NCBI GenBank assembly: GCA_011620845.1
Contig: WOYJ01000016.1
Location: 1-12,943 of the forward strand
Origin: Methanobacteriaceae archaeon
GTDB lineage: Archaea > Methanobacteriota > Methanobacteria > Methanobacteriales > Methanobacteriaceae
Reading direction: 5' to 3'
DNA: 12,943 nucleotides
A program made the translations under genes and the position numbers. Under the pieces are notes generated by a model that was given only the letters and a program-made list of their open reading frames with translations, did no database searches and was not told the DNA's origin. Every line of letters starts with the position of its first letter. Position 1 is the first letter of the stretch. Below, piece by piece: positions 1 to 6,076 of the stretch.

Positions 1-200
1 TTGATACAGGGTAACAAACCCAGGGTTACAAAATCCATTATCCCATTGGATTTACGGGGCTGGAGAAACTCATCAAGGTATTCATTGGCTGTTCCAAATG
101 CCAATCCAAAATCAAAGAAGAAAGAATTCTCTTTTCCATCTACTTTAATTTTATTACCACCTATTTCACGGACACCGCCGTAGAAAGAGAGATCTGTCAT
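1..200 (-). CDS. MBL-fold (beta-CASP / RNase J-like) metallo-hydrolase, 5' part only
   Basis: The minus strand from the ATG at 198-200 is open to the window edge, giving 66 N-terminal codons. The protein begins MTDLSFYGGVREIGGNKI, followed by a stretch with FDFGLAFG and the segment EFLQPRKSNGIMDF. The GG(V)xEIGGN turn followed by a beta-strand ending in DFG is the usual N-terminus of metallo-beta-lactamase-fold enzymes of the beta-CASP/RNase J type in methanogens. The zinc-binding HxHxDH motif would lie beyond the edge, so catalysis cannot be judged. The frame is intact as far as it goes. An AT-rich leader upstream (201-300) holds a TATA-like TATAATAA on the minus strand near 245-252. The plus-strand frame covering 1-183 is its shadow. 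The family is likely; the exact substrate (RNA or other phosphoester) is unknown. Confidence 0.72.
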   Translation of the reverse strand, partial: MTDLSFYGGVREIGGNKIKVDGKENSFFFDFGLAFGTANEYLDEFLQPRKSNGIMDFVTLGLLPCI

Positions 201-347
201 GTTCTTTATATCTTACATTATCTGGATAAAAAAAATTTCGGATTATTATAGATTAGAAAAAAAACTTCATTTTTTTTGGTAAGAAAATCAGAATTTAAAT
301 AAAAAAGAGAAAAAAAATGAGAAATATTAATCCTCATGTTTAGATGG

Positions 348-489
348 CTACCCAGTTGGGTAATCCCGTCCGTAAACATAAGGCTCGATGATCATTTCAG
401 GTCCTCCTCTATAATGGATTTTCAGGAGTTTTTTTATCCCTTATGGATTGGCATATCAACTCTTCCATTCTTAACTGGTTATTGACCAT
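348..489 (-). pseudogene. Frameshifted, truncated remnant of a small WYL-like domain protein
   Basis: Reading the minus strand from the ATG at 489 gives MVNNQLRMEELICQSIRDKK and then a stop at 409-411. Shifting frame by one base at the run of seven A's after IRDKK continues the protein as LLKIHYRGGPEMIIEPY and VYGRDYPTG, then a stop at 348-350. Joined, the text has the pattern of short WYL-type domains: a helix ending in an 'I..KK', a strand with YRGG, then 'EPYVYG'. Intact versions normally continue for about 40 more residues, so the C-terminal half is missing. A second possible start at 395 (MIIEP) has a GGAGG ribosome site in front, but this is probably chance within the old coding text. 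Bases 201-347 and 490-521 contain no other gene that I can see. The family assignment is from memory of the motif pattern. Confidence 0.5.
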
Positions 490-521
490 GAGTAGTTCAA
501 ACCTAATAAATTTTTTTGATT

Positions 522-1412
522 CTAGTCCCACCGGAACCTCACCCAAACCGGAGCCCTTGGTGACTTGCCCCCCTTGATGAGTTCGTTGACTTTGATCTCG
601 GCAAATAATGGTTTGGTGGTGATGAGTATCTGGTCCTCCACATCTGGCGGTACCGGCACATGGAGGGGAGCTTCGTTTTGTTTGAGGAATTTCAGTATAT
701 CTCTTCTATCCTGGTCACTGAACCCAGTACCCACTTTTCCAAAGTATTCTCCGTTTCTTTCCATCATCAGGGCGCCAAAGGGGATGTTCTCGCTTTTAGT
801 GGCTCCAATGATGTACACGTCTATGGTGTCTTCCCTTTTTATCTTGATCCACTGGCCGGTTCTCTTCCCGGGCTCGTATTTTGACCGGGTGTTTTTAAGG
901 ATTGCACCTTCATGTCCCTGCCCTGTGTATTCTTTGAAATGTTCCTTTATAGTTGAGTTGTCCACCAATTTAAAAGGCACCAGGCGGGTGCGTTCATCGG
1001 GGTGGAGGGCTTCTACCAGTATCTTTTTACGCTCTTTTAGGGGGTGGTTGATAAGGTTTTTCCCATCGTACTCCATGATATCAAATATGTGGTAGGTGGC
1101 GGGCATCTTCTTGGAGAGTATTTTGATGCGTAATTTATCGTCCACATTACGGTTAACCAGCTTGGCCAGGCCTCCCGGCACAGTCAGTTCACCATCTAAA
1201 ATCCAGCTTTTACTCTTCACATTCTTCTTCAGTGCCTCGGTTAGTTCTGGGAACTTCTTGGCAACTTGGAGGTGTCTCCGGGTCCACATCTTCATAGTGG
1301 TCCCATCGTACTCGGTGATTAGTCTCTGCCCATCATATTTGGGTTCGCTGATCCAGGTACCACTCAATTTTATATCTGGATCTTCCAGTTTGGCCAGCAT
1401 GGGTTCTATCAT
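522..1412 (-). CDS. ATP-dependent DNA ligase, LigD-type ligase domain (NHEJ)
   Basis: This 296-aa protein carries the covalent nucleotidyltransferase motifs in order. Motif I is EPKYDGQR with adenylated Lys25. Motif III is LDGEL at 72-76 and IIIa YHIFDI at 107-112. Motif IV is HEGAILK at 167-173 and motif V WIKIKR at 188-193. A C-terminal OB-fold of about 100 residues ends in RAPVWVRFRWD. It should seal nicks and double-strand breaks using ATP in the cytoplasm. Its length fits a stand-alone ligase domain of LigD, without the polymerase and phosphoesterase modules found in bacterial LigD. It lies 43 bases downstream of Ku on the same strand, so the two are probably co-transcribed and act in end joining. 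The start has GGATG about 11 bases upstream, a moderate ribosome site. No defect is visible. Confidence 0.93.
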   Translation of the reverse strand: MIEPMLAKLEDPDIKLSGTWISEPKYDGQRLITEYDGTTMKMWTRRHLQVAKKFPELTEALKKNVKSKSWILDGELTVPGGLAKLVNRNVDDKLRIKILSKKMPATYHIFDIMEYDGKNLINHPLKERKKILVEALHPDERTRLVPFKLVDNSTIKEHFKEYTGQGHEGAILKNTRSKYEPGKRTGQWIKIKREDTIDVYIIGATKSENIPFGALMMERNGEYFGKVGTGFSDQDRRDILKFLKQNEAPLHVPVPPDVEDQILITTKPLFAEIKVNELIKGGKSPRAPVWVRFRWD

Positions 1413-1455
1413 GGGTCATTACATCCTAGAAAATAAAATAAATTAGAAATAACAT

Positions 1456-2226
1456 TTAATCCTCAATTGTAGCCAGCATCTTCTCCAGCTCTGCCTCTAA
1501 GGATTTCACTTCTGGCGGTTTAAACTCGGGTATCTCAATGGGCTCACCCAAGGCTTTCTTCTCTATCAGTTCCTTCACCTGTTGGGTGTAGGTTTCGGTA
1601 TGGTCTTCCCAGTTGAAATGGAAGGCCATACTATCCACCACCTGAGCCCCTTTATCAACCAGATCAGGGTTTACCTCCGCCCCAATAACTTCCATTTCTT
1701 CTGGCGACCGTACCTGTTCATTGTATAGTAATTGCTTTAACAGAAAACCGTCGTGGTGGGGCTGTAGTACACCGATGTACTCGTTGCTTCGGGCCACCCA
1801 TTTCACAATTGCAACTTTACCCCTCTTCACCATGGCTTCTCTCAGTAGCTGGAAGCTCTGTCCCACACCTCCCCGGGAGGGTGATTCTGTTCCCAGGTAG
1901 TAGGACCTGTTTAAGGCAATTACTGGTATCTCATCAAAGTCGCAGAACCCCTCTACCTCCATGGTACGGGTGGCTGCTGGTTTAAGAGCATCGATCTCTT
2001 CATCGGTAAACTGGATGCATTCACCGGCTATGATATAAGCTTTCCCTATATCCTCACGGGTTAATTCCTCACCATCCTTCTCACATACTTTCTTGTACCG
2101 CACCCGTCCGCAGTCCTCCTTATGCACCTGGTGGAAGGGGACGTGTAGATTCCCACTGGCTGCATACAACCGAACCGGGATGAAAATCGTACCAAATACT
2201 ACGTGGCCTGACCATATGGATCTCAT
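1456..2226 (-). CDS. ku: Ku family DNA end-binding protein (NHEJ)
   Basis: This 256-aa protein matches prokaryotic Ku along its whole length. The N-terminus is MRSIWSGHVVFGTIFIPVRL, followed by FHQVHKEDCGRVRYKKVC and REDIGKAY. The middle segment FDEIPVIALNRSYYLGTE forms part of the DNA-encircling barrel, and the C-terminus is rich in Glu and Lys. It is expected to form a homodimer that threads onto broken DNA ends and recruits the ligase encoded just downstream. I chose the ATG at 2224-2226 because GAGGTG ends six bases before it and Ku proteins typically begin MRSIW. The longer GTG start at 2235 would overlap that ribosome site. The length is slightly shorter than many bacterial Ku proteins. 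Promoter candidates on the minus strand are TTTAAATA at 2313-2320 and an A/T stretch near 2265. Confidence 0.95.
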   Translation of the reverse strand: MRSIWSGHVVFGTIFIPVRLYAASGNLHVPFHQVHKEDCGRVRYKKVCEKDGEELTREDIGKAYIIAGECIQFTDEEIDALKPAATRTMEVEGFCDFDEIPVIALNRSYYLGTESPSRGGVGQSFQLLREAMVKRGKVAIVKWVARSNEYIGVLQPHHDGFLLKQLLYNEQVRSPEEMEVIGAEVNPDLVDKGAQVVDSMAFHFNWEDHTETYTQQVKELIEKKALGEPIEIPEFKPPEVKSLEAELEKMLATIED

Positions 2227-2643
2227 GAAATACACCTCACATTAATAATATGGGCTGGGAGGGTAATAAATTTTCCCTAACCCCATTTTAAGGTTAATAA
2301 TTCATTTTTCTCTATTTAAAGACACCCATTAGACTTAAATACTATTTTACACAATCCATGGTGATATATGTGACTTATCTGACCTATCCTTGTTCATCTG
2401 TCGATTCATGGATTGGTGCATCAAGTTTGAGCAGGGGAAGATATATATTCCAGTTCCTTTTAAGTGTTTATTAAAACACAAAAGGTTTTACATGGGAAAT
2501 GTCTTACATTTGGAAGTAGGTAGAGAAGGCTCATTTTAAAAACCCAATAGTAAATTAGATTAGGAGATAGACTCTAAAAAATCCATAATTAACCAATAAT
2601 ACTGATAAATCTATTTTAGGTTGAAATCGTGGGGGTATAAATA
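2227..2643. other. Intergenic region between divergent ku and the BPL_N gene
   Basis: This stretch of about 417 bases separates divergent genes, so promoters for both should lie here. On the minus strand a TTTAAATA-like box at 2313-2320 could serve ku. On the plus strand there is TATATATA at 2449-2456 and a conserved CTATTTTA at 2611-2618. A small hairpin GTGTTT-ATTA-AAACAC occupies 2464-2479. A 38-codon plus frame from 2359 lacks a ribosome site and is not convincing. The last part (from 2608) belongs to the leader repeat listed separately. I see no RNA gene. Confidence 0.6.
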
Positions 2644-2706
2644 ATGGTAGGGGCAAGTCGTTCGTTAATTCCGGATATAAAGCCGAAAGATAACAGGAAT
2701 ATGATG
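2608..2706 (+). repeat. Leader repeat, copy 1 (upstream element, ribosome site and first ~20 codons)
   Basis: This copy matches 4242-4339. Both begin with AATCTATTTTA, then GGTT, then a G-rich ribosome-site-like block (GGGGGT here, AGGAGT there). An ATGGTA follows 36 bases (here) or 35 bases (there) after the start of the block. After the ATG, 23 of the first 30 bases agree, including CGTTCGTTAA, and about 21 of the next 36. The shared reading frame encodes MVxAxRSLxP in both. Similarity fades upstream of 2600 and downstream of about 2706. Confidence 0.65.
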
Positions 2707-3483
2707 AAGATTAAAATTTCCCTGGTTATTGTTTTAGTAGTAAGCTGTCTATCTCTAGGTGTGGGCCTAGTTTTAGGGGAGGACAGCACTGAAACTGATT
2801 ACAAGGTGGTTAAAGTGCTGGTCTACAGCGGTACAGACACCAGTAATATATCCATAGAACAGATAAAAAAGTGTATTGACCAGTCTAACTTGGAGAACAT
2901 GACTCCTGGTGTTAAATTTGTTTATGATACTTCGAAGGTGATTAACAGTAAAACACTATCCGGTTACGATGTACTTATAATGGCCGGGAGCGAAACAGGT
3001 TTTAACTACATAAATAATGACGATGTAAATGTGGCTGACCTTAAGAGTTTCGTAGCCAGTGGTAAGGGGTTTATGGGGATATGTGCCGGTGCATACTCGG
3101 CAGCTAATTACACAGCTTACTGGGATAATGGCTGGGGCCTGGCACCTAGCATCGTGAACCTACCCTATCTGGAAAAAGGAAATGTAACCATCCAGGCCAC
3201 TTCAGAGGGAACAGGGATAATAGGCAAGGATGGTAGGATGATTTCACATATCAACGGACCAGCCATGCACATCTCTGGTTACGGTGCAGTTACCTTCGCC
3301 ACCTACACTGATTATAACTCCAAATATAATGGTTACGCCGCTATAGTTGGAGACCATTACGGTGAAGGCCGGATCGTTCTAAGTGGCGTGCACCCTGAGT
3401 TATCACCCCAACAGGCCGATCTATTTGCTAAATTGATCATGTGGGCCTATAATGGTTCATATGTAAAGGACGCCCGCGATTAA
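2644..3483 (+). CDS. Secreted or membrane-anchored BPL_N / class I glutamine amidotransferase-like protein
   Basis: This 279-aa protein has a hydrophobic signal or anchor segment at residues 24-45 (ISLVIVLVVSCLSLGVGLVL) followed by an extracellular domain. That domain has the flavodoxin-like amidotransferase fold seen in the BPL_N family. The segment YDVLIMAGSETG (108-119) precedes the nucleophile elbow GICAGAY with Cys147, and the His-Glu pair is in SGVHPEL (His250, Glu252). The triad therefore looks complete, but the substrate is unknown. The Asn-x-Ser/Thr sites fit an exported glycoprotein. The start is uncertain. ATG 2644 has a G-rich site upstream and its first codons recur at 4277. ATG 2701 or 2704 would give a standard signal peptide, and TATAAATA immediately before 2644 could place a transcript start after 2644. 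The gene converges on a small membrane-protein gene. Confidence 0.8.
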   Translation: MVGASRSLIPDIKPKDNRNMMKIKISLVIVLVVSCLSLGVGLVLGEDSTETDYKVVKVLVYSGTDTSNISIEQIKKCIDQSNLENMTPGVKFVYDTSKVINSKTLSGYDVLIMAGSETGFNYINNDDVNVADLKSFVASGKGFMGICAGAYSAANYTAYWDNGWGLAPSIVNLPYLEKGNVTIQATSEGTGIIGKDGRMISHINGPAMHISGYGAVTFATYTDYNSKYNGYAAIVGDHYGEGRIVLSGVHPELSPQQADLFAKLIMWAYNGSYVKDARD

Positions 3484-3566
3484 AAGAGATAAAGTTAGGT
3501 AATTATATTGGAAAATTGAATGAAAAAATAGAGAGTTGAAAAAAGGACAAAAAGGGATTAACTTTC

Positions 3567-3881
3567 TCATTCTTCATTGGCTGATTTCATTACCCTTAAC
3601 CTTCGGTTGCAGTTTTTCAGATTATGGGACACCTTTTCGAGTTCTTTCCATTGTTTATCCAGTTCCTTTTTAAGCATCCAATTTTTTATCCAGAGATAAA
3701 TGGACAGTGCCAGAAATAGAATGGTTGCAATAGCCAGGAATATAATCATCACTGTGGCGGCCATGGCCTGCCACATTAAAGCAAAACCATAGACCAGGAA
3801 AATAACAGCCCCGATAACTCCGATTATTAGGGCGATGATTATTACTAGTTTAATCTTCTTAAGTAGTTCATCATCTACCAT
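3567..3881 (-). CDS. Small two-helix membrane protein with coiled-coil tail
   Basis: I do not recognise a named family. The 104-aa protein has a short charged N-terminus (MVDDELLKKIK) and two long hydrophobic helices, roughly residues 12-35 and 40-65. A basic and acidic C-terminal tail of about 38 residues (KKELDKQWKELEKV...) should be helical and may form a coiled coil in the cytoplasm. The ATG at 3881 has GGTG seven bases upstream, a usable ribosome site. The gene ends 83 bases from the convergent end of the BPL_N gene. It has no obvious operon partner. Codon use and frame look normal, so it is probably a real lineage-specific membrane protein of unknown role. Confidence 0.75.
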   Translation of the reverse strand: MVDDELLKKIKLVIIIALIIGVIGAVIFLVYGFALMWQAMAATVMIIFLAIATILFLALSIYLWIKNWMLKKELDKQWKELEKVSHNLKNCNRRLRVMKSANEE

Positions 3882-4000
3882 TTAAAGACACCAAACCCCT
3901 GCTTAAATCCTTTTTCAAATCCTCAATTTGGAATATATGTTAATTACCAAAACAGTTCCCATTTTTGATTTTAGTTTGTAGATTAGTTTATTTATAGATT

Positions 4001-4040
4001 TGGTATAGTTTTGGGTTTATCTGGTATTGTTTTGGGCTTA
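4001..4040. repeat. Two-copy 19-base direct repeat, 21-base period
   Basis: TGGTATAGTTTTGGGTTTA (4001-4019) is followed by TGGTATTGTTTTGGGCTTA (4022-4040), 17 of 19 identical. The 21-base period equals two DNA helical turns, which would put both copies on the same face. It may be a regulator site or only a small tandem duplication. Confidence 0.7.
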
Positions 4041-4095
4041 AATTTAGGAAAATCGATATTTATGCTCCAATTAAATATTGTAAAACTTTAAGAGT

Positions 4096-4157
4096 CCCCA
4101 GGGAAAATTAACAGTTAATTTGGTCAATAACACTCCATAATTCCCGGGGTAAACCCC
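4096..4157. other. Nested dyads with mutually exclusive pairing
   Basis: CCCC (4096-4099) plus GGGAA (4101-4105) can pair with TTCCC plus GGGG (4141-4149), leaving one bulged A. Inside lies a perfect 17-bp palindrome at 4105-4121 (AAATTAAC-A-GTTAATTT). The same GGGG (4146-4149) can instead pair with CCCC (4154-4157) across a TAAA loop. The element ends 15 bases before the TATA box at 4172, so it is either an upstream DNA operator or part of a minus-strand leader. Confidence 0.45.
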
Positions 4158-4171
4158 CTATCTAAAATATC

Positions 4172-4181
4172 TTTATAAATA
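4172..4181 (+). promoter_or_regulatory. TATA box for the leader ORF / C39 region
   Basis: TTTATAAATA is a near-ideal archaeal TATA element. Transcription would be expected to begin about 25 bases downstream, near 4203, giving a leader of about 74 bases before the ATG at 4277. Confidence 0.55.
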
Positions 4182-4241
4182 GGTTGGAGTTCAGATTAAA
4201 ACAGGACATTACACTTTTTATATTTTAAAACAATCCCGTAG

Positions 4242-4339
4242 AATCTATTTTATGGTTAATTCAGGAGTATTAGGTAATGGTAAAGGCTGAACGTTCGTTA
4301 AATCCGAGAAGAAAAGGGAGACAGAACAGACATATTATA
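4242..4339 (+). repeat. Leader repeat, copy 2
   Basis: This is the second copy of the block at 2608-2706, with the shared AATCTATTTTA, the G-rich ribosome-site block and the ATGGTA...CGTTCGTTAA coding text at matching spacing. Here the reading frame does not run into a long protein but ends after 37 codons, 89 bases before the C39-like gene. Confidence 0.65.
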
Positions 4340-4390
4340 AAAAACCAAGATTTTTATTCTTCTGATTATTATTTTAACATATATAAATGA
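4277..4390 (+). CDS. 37-aa leader ORF, or 5' remnant of a BPL_N paralogue
   Basis: ATG 4277 is preceded by AGGAG about nine bases upstream, a good ribosome site. The frame starts MVKAERSLNPRRKGRQNR, continues to NIYK and stops at 4388-4390. The first 18 residues match the start of the BPL_N protein at 2644 (MVGASRSLIPDIKPKDNR) at ten positions, and the bases match too. After that the sequence becomes Tyr/Phe/Asp-rich and does not resemble the signal peptide of the other protein. It could be a translated leader peptide controlling the downstream gene. It could be a short basic protein. It could also be the decayed front end of a duplicated gene. No published family is known to me. Confidence 0.4.
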   Translation: MVKAERSLNPRRKGRQNRHIIKNQDFYSSDYYFNIYK

Positions 4391-4448
4391 TACAAACGGT
4401 ACTGATACCACTACTTATACTTAAATGCAGATTTTAAGAAAAATAAAT

Positions 4449-4456
4449 TATAAATA
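4449..4456 (+). promoter_or_regulatory. TATA box for a probable leaderless C39 transcript
   Basis: TATAAATA is centred about 27 bases before the ATG at 4480. That distance puts the transcript start at or just before the start codon. No ribosome-binding sequence lies between, which fits leaderless translation, common in archaea. Confidence 0.5.
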
Positions 4457-4479
4457 ACAAAAACCTCTAATAGTAATAC

Positions 4480-5169
4480 ATGAAGCTTAGATTAGAAATT
4501 TTGCTTTTAATTTCACTCCTTCTGGTAGCTATTATACCGTTAGGCATTTATTCCACTATTCTCGAGGAGAACAACATAACCCAGAACAATACCACCCTCT
4601 TAAACGTTCCGGACGTGCGACAACCGAACAATTCCTCCAGCGGAGCAGCAGCGCTCCATTCGGTCCTGGCCTATTATGGTACCGATACCTTCCTGGATAC
4701 CCTGGTAAATATGACCAACACCACAGAAAACGGGACTTTACCAGAGGATATTGCCCAGGCAGCACGGGATTCTGGTTTCTCTGCAGAGGTGAAGGAGAAC
4801 ATGACCCTCAAGGAACTGCAGGATAATATAAACCAGGGAATACCCACCATCGTACTCTGCCAGGCCTGGGCGGATAACACCACCGGTAACTGGACCAACC
4901 ATACTAGAGACGGCCATTACCTGGTGGTTATAGGAATGGATGATGAGAACATCTACGTGGAAGACCCAGCTATACTGGGAAGCAGGGGATACATACCCCT
5001 CCAGGAATTCCTGGAAAGATGGCATGAACAGTTTGTAGTCAATGAGACAGGAAATAATACAGGAAACGAGACAGGAAACAACACCACCACAACCACACTG
5101 AACCATCTGGGCATAGTGATTACCGGCGGGCAAGGAATGAAATTTCCACCATTTATAAAAATAGGATGA
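4480..5169 (+). CDS. Secreted C39-peptidase-like protein with Ser in place of the catalytic Cys
   Basis: This 229-aa protein has an N-terminal hydrophobic signal or anchor at residues 5-25. A papain-like C39 domain follows: LNVPDVRQ (41-48), the helix start SGAAALHSVLAYYG (54-67), the His region DGHYLVVIGMD (144-154) and EDPA with Asp162. In C39 peptidases the residue before GAAAL is the nucleophilic Cys. Here it is Ser54, encoded AGC, one base from TGC. His146 and Asp162 are kept. The protein may therefore be a non-catalytic binder or use serine. Many Asn-x-Ser/Thr sites, including an N/T/G/E-rich stretch near 188-203, fit an exported glycosylated surface protein. No transporter or bacteriocin gene lies nearby, so a bacteriocin-processing role is unlikely; a cell-wall or extracellular role is inferred. 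Confidence 0.8.
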   Translation: MKLRLEILLLISLLLVAIIPLGIYSTILEENNITQNNTTLLNVPDVRQPNNSSSGAAALHSVLAYYGTDTFLDTLVNMTNTTENGTLPEDIAQAARDSGFSAEVKENMTLKELQDNINQGIPTIVLCQAWADNTTGNWTNHTRDGHYLVVIGMDDENIYVEDPAILGSRGYIPLQEFLERWHEQFVVNETGNNTGNETGNNTTTTTLNHLGIVITGGQGMKFPPFIKIG

Positions 5170-5198
5170 ACTGATAAGATTAGGATAAATAAGAACAG

Positions 5199-5262
5199 GA
5201 TAAGAAAACTAAATTAAGAAAGGGATAAAAACCAATAAGAAAGCGATAAAAAACTAAATTAA
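5199..5262. repeat. Purine-rich imperfect repeats after the C39-like gene
   Basis: GATAAGAAAACTAAATTAA (5199-5217) recurs as GATAAAAAACTAAATTAA (5245-5262), with further GGATAAAAA units between and after. This is low-complexity DNA between two convergent genes, without a coding frame. Confidence 0.6.
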
Positions 5263-5320
5263 CAACACAGGATAAAAATTAAAAAGTAGTGTTTTTATTT
5301 AAAAAAATCCTTGAAAGGGA

Positions 5321-5764
5321 TTATAAATTATTCAACAAACTGTTGAGTTCATTTATCCTTCTGGTTACGTCCTTTAAGCGGAGACTTAGTTCTTTGTTGT
5401 CCTTCTTGAGTGTCTCGTTCTCTTTTTTCAGGTTCTCTATTTCTAGGTCTGTTTTGACTTTGAGGACGTTGAGGCTTTCGTTGAAGGATTCTTCAGCACT
5501 CTCCAGTTTCTGTTTTAATTCCCGTACCCTAATAAGATTATCGGTGTGTTCATCGATCTTTCTCCTGAGTTCCACTGAATTTTTAACAGAGGTTAACTCC
5601 GGGAATTCTGAACACTTTAAAACCACTATCTCTTCTTCTTCACTGAAACCTTTCTCTTCATCCACAGGAACAATTAACTGGATGGTATCTGTATTCTCCT
5701 TTAGATTTCTCTTTAAACATTCAACCTTCGCTTTGATCAAGTTGTCTTTCTTTGACTTTGACAT
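5321..5764 (-). CDS. Coiled-coil protein of unknown function
   Basis: I chose the ATG at 5764 because GGAGGT lies eight bases upstream. Starting at 5875 would add 37 residues that look like untranslated leader. The 147-aa protein starts MSKSKKDNLIKAKVECLK. A central acidic stretch (DEEKGFSEEEEIVVLK, about 35-50) may be a small strand. From about residue 70 it is a long heptad-rich helix (ELKQKLESAEESFNESLN... and LKKENETLKKDNKELSLRL) that should form a parallel coiled coil. There is no signal peptide or membrane segment, so it is cytoplasmic. I do not recognise a family. It converges on the C39-like gene and is divergent from the TetR gene. Confidence 0.78.
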   Translation of the reverse strand: MSKSKKDNLIKAKVECLKRNLKENTDTIQLIVPVDEEKGFSEEEEIVVLKCSEFPELTSVKNSVELRRKIDEHTDNLIRVRELKQKLESAEESFNESLNVLKVKTDLEIENLKKENETLKKDNKELSLRLKDVTRRINELNSLLNNL

Positions 5765-5863
5765 CCTTATAAACCTCCAAATATAGTTAGAAAAATGGAA
5801 AAATTCAGTCAAACACTTCTTCTCATATAATATTTTAATCCTCGATGGATATAAATCTATGTT

Positions 5864-5882
5864 TATGTGAATCAATCACATA
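5864..5882. promoter_or_regulatory. Perfect 7-bp inverted repeat, possible operator
   Basis: TATGTGA and TCACATA flank a 5-base centre. It lies 100 bases upstream of the coiled-coil gene start. A lone half-site TATGTGA recurs at about 5983-5989. It could be a regulator site; nothing shows which regulator. Confidence 0.4.
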
Positions 5883-6001
5883 TGGATTAATATCAATTTT
5901 TGAAACTATTAATCCCCTGATTCAATAAACAATGGAACCACATCCAATATAAATACTCGTATTATTCACAAAAATATCCTATCTATGTGACAATTCCAAA
6001 A

Positions 6002-6035
6002 ATAACAGTAAGTTATATAAATAACATAGTGTTAT
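6002..6035. promoter_or_regulatory. 34-bp dyad centred on the TATA box of the TetR gene (probable autoregulatory operator)
   Basis: Outer arms ATAACA (6002-6007) and TGTTAT (6030-6035) and inner arms GTTAT (6012-6016) and ATAAC (6021-6025) share exactly the same centre at 6018.5. Fourteen of 17 base pairs are symmetric. The TATA box TTATATAA (6013-6020) is at the centre, so a bound repressor dimer, or pair of dimers, would block TBP. TetR proteins commonly repress themselves through such sites. Confidence 0.6.
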
Positions 6036-6076
6036 AAAAAATCATTGAGTTACTAATCCTAATTCTAATTCTTTCC

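Larger units (their letters stand above)
3882..4276. other. Intergenic region with repeats, dyads and a strong plus-strand TATA box
   Basis: This region of about 395 bases lies between the divergent small membrane-protein gene and the leader ORF at 4277. It holds two 19-base direct repeats at 4001-4040, a nested set of dyads at 4096-4157, a strong TATA box at 4172-4181 and the start of the leader repeat at 4242. No convincing ORF was seen in it. It is AT-rich apart from the C/G-runs in the dyads. Confidence 0.6.
5765..6076. other. Divergent promoter region between the coiled-coil and TetR genes
   Basis: This region is about 312 bases. For the minus gene, TATA-like text (reverse of TATAAATC) is near 5850 and a perfect dyad TATGTGA-ATCAA-TCACATA is at 5864-5882. 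A further TATAAATA sits on the plus strand at 5948-5955. The TetR promoter and dyad lie at 6002-6035. No ORF was recognised. Confidence 0.6.

Noticed and set aside
565..1446. Plus-strand frames across the ligase gene (565-1095, 660-884, 1096-1446)
   Set aside because: They lie opposite a ligase with all catalytic motifs and encode no recognisable domain; they are shadows.
2359..2475. 38-codon plus-strand frame in the ku-BPL_N intergenic region
   Set aside because: No ribosome site, no suitably placed promoter and no recognisable composition.
2227..2643. Riboswitch or structured RNA leader for the BPL_N gene
   Set aside because: Only one small hairpin is visible, and no known riboswitch core could be recognised by eye.
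4556..5133. Minus-strand frames across the C39-like gene
   Set aside because: Shadows of a gene with a clear signal segment and family motifs.
5199..5280. Possible CRISPR-like array after the C39-like gene
   Set aside because: Repeats are short, imperfect, purine-rich and irregularly spaced, without unique spacers or cas genes.
5289..5786. Plus-strand 165-aa Ser/Leu/Phe-rich frame
   Set aside because: It is the antisense of the coiled-coil gene; Ser/Phe/Leu richness is the usual mirror of Glu/Lys/Leu codons.
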